Origin: Pseudomonadota bacterium
GTDB lineage: Bacteria; Pseudomonadota; Alphaproteobacteria; Caulobacterales; Caulobacteraceae
NCBI GenBank assembly: GCA_023433655.1
Contig: JAEYUE010000307.1
Location: forward strand, 1 to 5,011
Length of the DNA: 5,011 nucleotides
Direction of reading: 5' to 3'
How positions within the stretch are numbered: position 1 is the stretch's first letter; each line of letters begins with the position of its first letter. Below the pieces are notes generated by a model. That model was not told the DNA's origin. It was given only the letters and a program-made list of their open reading frames with translations, and did not search any database. Positions 1-4,772 of this stretch are shown here, in pieces. The translations under genes and the position numbers were made by a program.

Positions 1-306
1 GGCATCGAGCCCGCGCAGGGGCCGGATCCGAAGGGGCGCTACTGGTGGCGCACGGCGCGGGGCGCCTTCGCCGTCGGCAAGCCCATCGACGGCGAACCGG
101 CCTGCCACGCCAATGGCGGCACCATCGGCTTCGCGGCGAAGACGCCGGAGATGGTCCACGCCTTCCACGACGCCGGCGTCGCCGCGGGCGGGCGCTCCAT
201 CGAGGATCCGCCGGGCCTGCGCCAAGGCCCGTTCGGCAAGCTGTATCTGGGCTACCTGCGCGACCCGGACGGCAACAAGGTCTGCGCCCTGCACCGTCCC
301 GAGTAG
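1..306 (+). CDS. VOC family (glyoxalase/bleomycin-resistance fold) protein, 3' part
   Basis: The reading frame is open from base 1 to the TAG at 304-306 and gives the last 101 residues; the start lies outside the window. The C-terminal half looks like the second beta-alpha-beta-beta-beta module of a vicinal oxygen chelate protein. A strand starts at GGTIGF (residues 39-44), a helix follows (about 48-60), and the family-typical DPDGN turn is at residues 88-92. The WWR near the start (15-17) fits the middle of a short single-domain VOC protein. In glyoxalase I a His at the start of this module and a Glu just after the DPDG turn bind metal. Here those places appear to be Thr41 and Cys95, so classical glyoxalase I activity is unlikely. 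The gene lies 48 bp before fghA on the same strand and may belong to a formaldehyde or glutathione operon. The fold is well supported; the substrate is unknown. Confidence 0.85.
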   Translation, partial: GIEPAQGPDPKGRYWWRTARGAFAVGKPIDGEPACHANGGTIGFAAKTPEMVHAFHDAGVAAGGRSIEDPPGLRQGPFGKLYLGYLRDPDGNKVCALHRPE

Positions 307-354
307 GCGCGGCGCCGCTTTCGGGATGGCAGGTCGCGGGCTAAGGGTCGGGTC

Positions 355-1188
355 ATGGAAACGAGCAAGACCCACATCGTCCACGGCGGGACCCTGCGCT
401 ATCTGAGGCACGACAGCGCCGCCACCGGCACGCCGATGACGCTTTCGGTGTTCGTTCCGCCGGGGGAGGGGCCGTTCCCGGTGCTGATCTGGTTGTCCGG
501 CCTGACCTGCACCGAGGACAACTTCACCACCAAGGCCGGGGCGTACCGCGCCGCGGCCGAGCATGGGGTGATCGTGGTCGCGCCCGACACTTCGCCGCGC
601 GGCGAGGGCGTGGCCGACGACCCGGCCTACGACCTGGGGCAGGGGGCGGGGTTCTATGTCGACGCGACCGAGGCGCCGTGGGCCCCGCAGTTCCGCATGG
701 AGAGCTATGTGGTCGGGGAACTGGTCGGGTTGATCGACCGGGAGTTCCCGACGACGGGCGCACGGTCGATCAGCGGCCACTCGATGGGCGGGCACGGGGC
801 GCTGACGCTGGCGCTCAGGTATCCGCATCTGTTCCGATCGGTCTCGGCCTTCGCCCCGATCGCCTCGCCGACGCGCTGTCCCTGGGGCGAGAAGGCGTTC
901 ACGGCCTATCTGGGCGAGGACCGCGAAGCATGGGCGGCGCACGATGCGGCATTGCTGATCGAGAGCGGCGTCGGAGCCGGCTGCTATGACGACATCCTGG
1001 TGGACCAGGGGCACGCGGACCCGTTCCTGACCGAGCAACTGAAGCCGGAGCTTCTCACCGCGGCGGCGGGGGTCGCGGGGCAGAGACTGACCCTGCGGAT
1101 GCAGCCGGGGTACGACCACTCCTACTTCTTCATGGCCAGTTTCATCGACGACCATGTGGCGTTTCACGCGGCGCGGCTTAAGGACTGA
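355..1188 (+). CDS. fghA: S-formylglutathione hydrolase
   Basis: This 277-residue alpha/beta-hydrolase of the esterase D family hydrolyses S-formylglutathione to formate and glutathione. That is the last step of glutathione-dependent formaldehyde detoxification in the cytoplasm. The nucleophile elbow GHSMGG is at residues 141-146 with Ser143 as nucleophile. The acid is probably Asp222 in the conserved DQGHADPFL stretch, and the base is His255 in YDHSYFF. The oxyanion-hole region SGLTCTEDNF (48-57) carries the Cys conserved in this family. The length is normal for the family (about 275-285) and no signal peptide is visible. The ATG at 355 has an AAGGG ribosome binding site at 343-347. A VOC gene lies upstream and a small unknown gene starts 3 bp downstream, so the three are probably co-transcribed. 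The gene is also called frmB in other species. The identification is firm. Confidence 0.96.
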   Translation: METSKTHIVHGGTLRYLRHDSAATGTPMTLSVFVPPGEGPFPVLIWLSGLTCTEDNFTTKAGAYRAAAEHGVIVVAPDTSPRGEGVADDPAYDLGQGAGFYVDATEAPWAPQFRMESYVVGELVGLIDREFPTTGARSISGHSMGGHGALTLALRYPHLFRSVSAFAPIASPTRCPWGEKAFTAYLGEDREAWAAHDAALLIESGVGAGCYDDILVDQGHADPFLTEQLKPELLTAAAGVAGQRLTLRMQPGYDHSYFFMASFIDDHVAFHAARLKD

Positions 1189-1191
1189 GCC
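1180..1191 (+). promoter_or_regulatory. Ribosome binding site inside the end of fghA
   Basis: AAGGA at 1180-1184 lies in the last fghA codons, 7 nt before the ATG at 1192. The fghA stop codon (1186-1188) falls between this site and the next start. This layout suggests translational coupling of the small downstream gene to fghA. Confidence 0.65.
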
Positions 1192-1422
1192 ATGTCCGCC
1201 CCCGCACCCGACTACGCCCACATGTTCGCCGCCCTGTGCCGGGAGGTGGGCTTCTGCCTGCATCCAAAGGGCGAGAAGCGGGTGATCGCCGCCCTGCCGG
1301 AGGGGCTGGATGCGGCGACGCGGGCGGTGTTCGCGGCGGAGGGCGTGGATTTTGTCGCCGCCTCCGGAGATCTGCGGCGAGCGGTGCGGGATTGCCTGAA
1401 GGCGAATCTGCCGGAGGGCTGA
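1192..1422 (+). CDS. Small protein of unknown function, coupled to fghA
   Basis: This is a 76-residue cytoplasmic protein with no signal peptide or membrane segment. I do not recognise the family. It has two Cys in its N-terminal third (Cys16 and Cys22, in the stretch LCREVGFCLHPKGEKR) and a third in RDCLKANLPEG near the end. The middle and C-terminal parts look helical and rich in Ala, Asp and Glu. It starts 3 bp after the fghA stop with a good ribosome binding site in the fghA end, so it is almost certainly made with fghA. Its stop lies 12 bp from the stop of the convergent lipoprotein gene. The overlapping frames on both strands give low-complexity Arg/Pro-rich products, which supports this frame. 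A role near formaldehyde or glutathione metabolism is only a guess from position. Confidence 0.75.
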   Translation: MSAPAPDYAHMFAALCREVGFCLHPKGEKRVIAALPEGLDAATRAVFAAEGVDFVAASGDLRRAVRDCLKANLPEG

Positions 1423-1434
1423 GGACGCCCGGTC

Positions 1435-1683
1435 CTAGTCCGGGACCGGGGCGGGGGGAGGCGCCGTCGTGGTCACGACGGTGGTGGTCGTGGTGGTCGA
1501 GGTCGTGCTCATCGCCGACCATTCAATGGTGCAGGACGGGCCGCCGACCCATTCACCGGTGCTGGTGTGGCAGGTCGATCGGGTTTCCGCCTGATCCGCC
1601 ATACGGTCGAGCGAGCCGACGGCGGCGCAGCCGGGGAGGCCGATGAGCGCGGTCAGGACGGCCAGATTACGCGGCGCGATCAT
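1435..1683 (-). CDS. Small predicted lipoprotein with Thr-rich C-terminal tail
   Basis: This 82-residue protein is predicted to be an envelope lipoprotein. An N-terminal Arg precedes a hydrophobic stretch (LAVLTALIGL) and the lipobox LPGC, with Cys19 as the lipidated residue. Proline at the -2 position is slightly unusual. A short mature domain contains Cys38 and Cys51, which could form a disulfide, in a Trp/Gly-containing stretch. The last 26 residues are low complexity, almost all Thr and Ser followed by Pro/Ala (APPPAPVPD). I chose the ATG at 1683 over the one at 1707 because a GAGGGAG ribosome binding site (1690-1696, minus strand) lies 6 nt before it and the signal peptide then begins correctly. 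It is convergent with the fghA unit and divergent from sod. I do not recognise a family; function unknown. Confidence 0.8.
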   Translation of the reverse strand: MIAPRNLAVLTALIGLPGCAAVGSLDRMADQAETRSTCHTSTGEWVGGPSCTIEWSAMSTTSTTTTTTVVTTTAPPPAPVPD

Positions 1684-1711
1684 GAAACTCTCCCTCGACA
1701 ACGCCACGAAC

Positions 1712-1738
1712 GATCAACCCAAGCGCGTGCGAAGGCAA
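1712..1738 (-). promoter_or_regulatory. Possible promoter of the Thr-rich lipoprotein gene
   Basis: On the minus strand TTGCCTT (1732-1738) is followed after 12 nt by GGTTGATC (1712-1719). This partly matches the Caulobacter housekeeping pattern TTGACGS-N10-14-GCTANAWC (5 of 7 defined positions in the -10 part). It would start transcription about 20-25 nt before the start codon. The match is moderate and unproven. Confidence 0.3.
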
Positions 1739-1775
1739 GCGCGCTGAACGAAATCGCGCCCCGGCCGCTTGGGTT
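1716..1775. repeat. 10-bp inverted repeat between lipoprotein and sod genes
   Basis: AACCCAAGCG at 1716-1725 is repeated exactly as CGCTTGGGTT at 1766-1775, with 40 bp between the arms. The right arm covers the proposed -35 of sod and the left arm overlaps the proposed promoter of the lipoprotein gene. A further CAAGCGCG at 1736-1743 repeats the one at 1720-1727 in direct orientation, 16 bp apart. It may be a regulator-binding arrangement or simply two similar promoter elements facing outward. Confidence 0.5.
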
Positions 1776-1796
1776 CGGTGCGGGACGACCTAGATG
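1769..1796 (+). promoter_or_regulatory. Likely promoter of the superoxide dismutase gene
   Basis: TTGGGTT (1769-1775) and CCTAGATG (1789-1796) are 13 nt apart. The second element matches 5 of 7 defined positions of the Caulobacter -10 consensus GCTANAWC; the first matches the opening TTG of TTGACGS. Transcription would begin near 1803 and leave a short leader before the AAAGGAG ribosome binding site (1817-1823). Confidence 0.45.
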
Positions 1797-1830
1797 AGGG
1801 CCTCCCCGAAACACCGAAAGGAGCCTTGTC

Positions 1831-2442
1831 ATGGCCTTCACGCTTCCGCCCCTCCCGTACGCCTACGACGCCCTGGAGCCGGCCATCGACAAGGCGACGA
1901 TGGAGTTCCACCACGACAAGCACCACCAGGCCTATGTCGACAACCTGAACAAGGCGGTTGAGGCGGACCCCAGCCTGCAGGGGCAGTCGCTGGAGCAGTT
2001 GTTCGCCAACATGTCGAAACTGCCGAAGGCGGTGCGCAACAACGGCGGCGGGCACTGGAACCACAGCCTGTTCTGGGAGCTGCTGGCCCCCGCGGACAAG
2101 GCCGGCGAGCCGTCGGCCGAGCTGGCGGCGGCCATCGACCGCGACCTGGGCGGCATGGACAGGTTCAAGGAGGCGTTCAACACCGCCGGCGCCGGCCAGT
2201 TCGGCTCGGGCTGGGCCTGGCTGATCGTCCAGGACGGCAAGCTGAAGGTCACCTCGACGCCGAACCAGGACAATCCGCTGATGGATGTGGCGGACGAGCG
2301 GGGTGCCGTGGTGCTGGCCGCCGACGTGTGGGAGCACGCTTACTATCTGAAGTACCAGAACCGCCGGGCCGACTACCTGAAGGCGTTCTGGACGGTGGTG
2401 AACTGGAACAAGGCCAACGAGCTGTTCGCGGCGGCGGCCTGA
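1831..2442 (+). CDS. sodA/sodB: Superoxide dismutase, Mn/Fe family
   Basis: This 203-residue cytoplasmic enzyme converts superoxide to hydrogen peroxide and oxygen. All four metal ligands are visible: His27 (in FHHDKHH), His78 (in NHSLFW), and Asp165 and His169 (in DVWEHAYY). Second-sphere residues His31, Tyr35 and Glu168 are also present. At the positions that usually separate the two metal types it has Gly74 before HWNH and Gln146 in NQDNP. These are the Mn-type or cambialistic choices, not the Gln/Ala pair of E. coli SodB. Metal use cannot be settled from sequence, hence the double symbol. The length is normal for the family and there is no signal peptide. An excellent ribosome binding site, AAAGGAG, lies 7 nt before the ATG. 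The gene has its own likely promoter and is followed by a GC hairpin. Confidence 0.96.
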   Translation: MAFTLPPLPYAYDALEPAIDKATMEFHHDKHHQAYVDNLNKAVEADPSLQGQSLEQLFANMSKLPKAVRNNGGGHWNHSLFWELLAPADKAGEPSAELAAAIDRDLGGMDRFKEAFNTAGAGQFGSGWAWLIVQDGKLKVTSTPNQDNPLMDVADERGAVVLAADVWEHAYYLKYQNRRADYLKAFWTVVNWNKANELFAAAA

Positions 2443-2453
2443 GGCGGGGAAAT

Positions 2454-2482
2454 TCGCGCCCGGCCGGTGGCGCCGGGCGCGA
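2454..2482 (+). terminator. GC-rich hairpin after sod, no T tract
   Basis: A perfect 10-bp stem (TCGCGCCCGG at 2454-2463 with its complement at 2473-2482) surrounds a 9-nt loop, beginning 12 nt after the sod stop codon. It is followed by GGGCTCCC, not T residues. It could be a weak terminator or a 3'-end stabiliser that allows read-through into the hydrolase gene 48 nt on. Confidence 0.5.
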
Positions 2483-2529
2483 GGGCTCCCAAGTAAGCGT
2501 GGCCGCAGACCTTCAGGGAGAGCCCCACG

Positions 2530-3480
2530 ATGACCTTCAACGCCCGTCTCGCCGCCGCCGGCCTGATCCTCGCCGCCATGGTCGCCGGCTGTTCGCAGGA
2601 GCCGGCGACGAAGGAACCCGCCGCGGCCCCCGCCGCGCCGGCGGCCAGAGCGGACGTTCACGACTTCCGCGTCGGCGCTCTCGAGGCGACAGCTCTGAAG
2701 GACGGCGACCTGGTCTTCCCGGCTTCCGACGGCGAGATGAGCCCGTGGGCGGATACGGCGGAGGTTGTTTCGGTCCTGCGGGGGGCGGGCCGGACCGACG
2801 GGCAGGTTCACCTGTCGATCCAGCCGCTGCTGGTGCGCGACGGCGAGCGGCTGGTGCTGATCGACGCCGGCGCCGGGGGGCAGATGGGCACCGAGAACAA
2901 GCTGCCGGCTTCCCTGCGGGCCGCGGGGGTCGATCCGGCTCAGGTCACGGATGTGCTGATCTCGCACGCCCATGGCGACCACGTCGGCGGGCTGGTCGGC
3001 AAGGACGGTTCGCTCGCCTTCCCCAACGCCGTGATCCGCATGAGCGCAGCCGAGTGGGAATATGCGAAGGCGGGGGCGGCCGAGGCGGGCGCGGGCGCTC
3101 TGCTGACGGCGATCACGCCGAAGGTGGAGACGTTCGCACCGGGCGCGCAGGTGACGCCCTCGATCAGGGCGGTGGCCCTGGCGGGGCATACGCCCGGGCA
3201 CAGCGGCTACGAAATCGTCTCCGGCGACGACCGGCTGCTGTACATCGGCGACGCCATGCACAGCTCGATCGTCTCGGTGGAGCGGCCGGAGCTGGTCAAC
3301 GGCTGGGACACGGACAGCGCCGCCGGCCTGCGCACCCGGCAAGGGCTGTTGCAGCGCGGCGCGTCGGCCGGGACGCGCATCTACGGCGTCCATTTCCCCT
3401 TCCCCGGCCTGGGCGCCTTCCAGCGTCGCGACGACGGCTTCGTCTGGGCGCCCGCGGCCGCTGAGCCGCCGACGCCTTGA
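2530..3480 (+). CDS. Predicted lipoprotein metallo-beta-lactamase-fold hydrolase
   Basis: This 316-residue protein begins with a lipoprotein signal peptide ending in the lipobox VAGC (Cys21), then an Ala/Pro-rich linker to about residue 40, so it should be anchored in the envelope. The catalytic domain has the full di-metal set: HAHGDH at 146-151 (His146, His148, Asp150, His151), His220 in AGHTPGHS, Asp241 in IGDAMH and His288 in GVHFPFPGLG. The GVHFPFPGLG ending and the late Arg/Gln-rich helix resemble the methyl parathion hydrolase group, which also includes lactonase-like enzymes. Beta-lactamase activity is not implied. The ATG at 2530 has AGGGAG at 2515-2520. The gene follows sod by 87 bp and I see no separate promoter, so some transcription from sod is possible. 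The substrate is unknown. Confidence 0.9.
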   Translation: MTFNARLAAAGLILAAMVAGCSQEPATKEPAAAPAAPAARADVHDFRVGALEATALKDGDLVFPASDGEMSPWADTAEVVSVLRGAGRTDGQVHLSIQPLLVRDGERLVLIDAGAGGQMGTENKLPASLRAAGVDPAQVTDVLISHAHGDHVGGLVGKDGSLAFPNAVIRMSAAEWEYAKAGAAEAGAGALLTAITPKVETFAPGAQVTPSIRAVALAGHTPGHSGYEIVSGDDRLLYIGDAMHSSIVSVERPELVNGWDTDSAAGLRTRQGLLQRGASAGTRIYGVHFPFPGLGAFQRRDDGFVWAPAAAEPPTP

Positions 3481-3505
3481 CTCGGAATGGGGCGGCCGTC
3501 ATAAG
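3477..3505 (+). promoter_or_regulatory. Likely rpsD promoter overlapping the upstream stop codon
   Basis: TTGACT (3477-3482; 5 of 6 to consensus) and CATAAG (3500-3505; 4 of 6) are separated by exactly 17 bp. The TGA stop of the hydrolase gene is part of the -35 element. A start near 3512 would give rpsD a leader of about 115 nt. This is the best sigma-70-type match in the window. Confidence 0.6.
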
Positions 3506-3578
3506 CCCCGCCTTCACGCCGCCGGCTCGCCGCGCTGCGTGATCCATGACGGACGATGCGTGGACCGCCGTTGAGATC

Positions 3579-3600
3579 GTCCCTCCAGTTGGGGAGGGAC
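3579..3600 (+). repeat. Perfect 8-bp hairpin in the rpsD leader
   Basis: GTCCCTCC (3579-3586) pairs exactly with GGAGGGAC (3593-3600) around the loop AGTTGG. It lies 28 nt before the rpsD start and has no T tract. It may be a leader RNA structure controlling S4 synthesis or a member of a dispersed intergenic palindrome family. Apart from this hairpin and the promoter, the 148-bp gap 3481-3628 shows nothing clear. Confidence 0.6.
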
Positions 3601-3628
3601 CGGGCCGCATCAACATTGAGAGTGACTT

Positions 3629-4246
3629 ATGTCCAAGCGCCACAGCGCCAAATACAAGCTCGACCGGGCCATGGGTGAAAACCTGTGGGGCCGCTCGAAG
3701 TCCCCGGTCAACAAGCGTTCGTACGGCCCCGGCCAGCACGGCCAGCGCCGCAAGTCGAAGGTCTCGGACTTCGGCCTGCAGCTGAAGGCCAAGCAGAAGC
3801 TGAAGGGCTACTACGGCAACATCACCGAGAAGCAGTTCTCGTCGATCTACGCCGAGGCCACCCGCCGCAAGGGCAACAGCTCCGAGAACCTGATCGGTCT
3901 GCTGGAGTCGCGTCTGGACGCCATCGTCTACCGCGCCAAATTCGTTCCGACCGTGTGGGCCGCGCGCCAGTTCGTCAGCCACGGCCACGTGACCGTCGAC
4001 GGCAAGAAGGTCGACATCGGTTCGTACCGCGTGAAGCCGGGCCAGGTCGTCGAGGTCAAGGAAAAGTCGCGCAACATGGCGCTGGTGCTGGAAGCCCAGC
4101 AGTCGTCGGAGCGTGACGTGCCGGACTACCTCGAGCTGGGCGACCGCGGCTTCTCGGTCCGCTACGTCCGCGTGCCGGAACTGGCCGACGTGCCTTTCCC
4201 GGTGAAGATGGAGCCGAACCTGGTCGTCGAATACTACTCGTCGTAA
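3629..4246 (+). CDS. rpsD: 30S ribosomal protein S4
   Basis: This 205-residue protein is S4, a primary 16S rRNA binding protein that nucleates assembly of the 30S subunit body and takes part in decoding fidelity. The basic N-terminal segment (residues 1-50, with YGPGQHGQRRKSK at 32-44) and the helical domain with LKGYYGNITEKQF (58-70) are typical. The S4 RNA-binding domain runs from about LESRLDAIVYRAKF (92-105) through VSHGHVTVDGKKVDI (116-130) to about 148. The C-terminus MEPNLVVEYYS is also characteristic. The protein contains no Cys, so it is the form without the N-terminal zinc site. The ATG at 3629 is preceded by only a weak GAGAG site (3618-3622). The gene stands alone with its own promoter and terminator, not in an alpha operon with rpsK/rpoA. 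Confidence 0.99.
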   Translation: MSKRHSAKYKLDRAMGENLWGRSKSPVNKRSYGPGQHGQRRKSKVSDFGLQLKAKQKLKGYYGNITEKQFSSIYAEATRRKGNSSENLIGLLESRLDAIVYRAKFVPTVWAARQFVSHGHVTVDGKKVDIGSYRVKPGQVVEVKEKSRNMALVLEAQQSSERDVPDYLELGDRGFSVRYVRVPELADVPFPVKMEPNLVVEYYSS

Positions 4247-4270
4247 GGGCCGGCTCAAGCCAGACCGCAG

Positions 4271-4300
4271 AAGGGCCCCGGAGCGATCCGGGGCCCTTTT
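4271..4300 (+). terminator. Intrinsic terminator of rpsD
   Basis: A perfect 12-bp GC-rich stem (4271-4282 with 4287-4298) is closed by the GNRA-type tetraloop GCGA. Its 3' side ends in TTTT (4297-4300). It begins 24 nt after the rpsD stop codon. Confidence 0.92.
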
Positions 4301-4314
4301 CCGTGGCGCCACGG
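4301..4314. repeat. 14-bp perfect palindrome after the rpsD terminator
   Basis: CCGTGGCGCCACGG reads the same on both strands. It has no loop, so it is more like a protein-binding site than an RNA hairpin. It sits directly after the terminator and 65 bp before the next gene. A weak promoter-like pair, TTCCCC (4316-4321) and CAAACT (4339-4344) with 17 bp between, follows it. Chance is possible in DNA this rich in GC. Confidence 0.45.
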
Positions 4315-4379
4315 GTTCCCCTTCCGGGCGAACGGGCGCAAACTGGTCAGGTTCAGGCATTCGGCGCGGGAGGCCGCAG

Positions 4380-4769
4380 ATGAAACGGACCGTCACGCTC
4401 GCCGGAGCAACCCTGCTCGCCATGGCCGCGTCGGGTTGCGCCCTCGTCGACCGCTGGACGGGAGGGGCGCCGGCGACGACGGTCGTAGAGGGGCCCGGGC
4501 AGGTCGAGCCCGTCCATGCCGCCGCCATCGTCCAGGACCAGGCCGTGTTCTGGGTGAGCTCCAACGGCTGCACGCAGAAGTCGGATCTGCTGCCGGTCGT
4601 GCGCCGGGAGGGCGACGCCTCGGTGATCACCCTGCGCCGCCTGAAGGAGGACCGTTGCCTCGAGCCCCGCGATGCGGGGGTCGAGATGCGCTGGAGCTTC
4701 CAGGAGATGGGGCTGGCCCCGGGGGCCCGGGTCTCGGTTGAGAACCCTTACCAGTTGCCGCGCGGCTGA
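4380..4769 (+). CDS. Predicted lipoprotein of unknown function
   Basis: This 129-residue protein starts with MKR, a hydrophobic stretch and the lipobox AASGC (Cys20 lipidated), so it is predicted to be envelope-anchored. After a Gly/Pro/Val-rich linker (about 28-45) comes a compact domain of about 80 residues. It starts near AVFWVSSNGC and has two further cysteines, Cys64 (NGCTQK) and Cys93 (EDRCLEP), which could form a disulfide. It ends VENPYQLPRG. I recall similar hypothetical proteins in Caulobacterales but no assigned function. A GGGAGG ribosome binding site (4368-4373) lies 6 nt before the ATG at 4380. The gene follows the rpsD terminator and so needs its own promoter. Its stop is 3 bp from that of the convergent thioesterase gene. 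Confidence 0.88.
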   Translation: MKRTVTLAGATLLAMAASGCALVDRWTGGAPATTVVEGPGQVEPVHAAAIVQDQAVFWVSSNGCTQKSDLLPVVRREGDASVITLRRLKEDRCLEPRDAGVEMRWSFQEMGLAPGARVSVENPYQLPRG

Positions 4770-4772
4770 GGC

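Noticed and set aside
1440..1510. Repetitive GTGGT/CACGA stretch as a CRISPR or tandem repeat element
   Set aside because: It is irregular and is explained by Thr codons of the minus-strand lipoprotein gene.
1178..1522. Minus-strand frame of 114 codons across the 76-residue gene
   Set aside because: The product is Pro/Arg/His low complexity. The plus-strand gene has a ribosome binding site and coupling to fghA.
1684..1707. Earlier ATG (1707) for the Thr-rich lipoprotein
   Set aside because: It adds eight residues before the signal peptide and lacks the good ribosome binding site that the ATG at 1683 has.
1714..3393. Long minus-strand open frame of 559 codons
   Set aside because: It lies opposite sod and the hydrolase gene, both with complete catalytic motifs. 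The product is Arg/Gly/Ala-rich with no domain, which is normal for antisense frames in GC-rich DNA.
2328..3464. Plus-strand open frame of 378 codons
   Set aside because: It is an alternate frame over the sod end and the hydrolase gene, with Arg/Gly low-complexity product and no recognisable motif.
3489..3509. Weak hairpin GGGGC/GCCCC as a terminator of the hydrolase gene
   Set aside because: The stem has only 5 bp with an 11-nt loop and no T tract, and it overlaps the stronger proposed rpsD promoter.
3296..4630. Minus-strand open frame of 444 codons
   Set aside because: It runs antisense through rpsD and its terminator; rpsD is certain, so this frame is a shadow.
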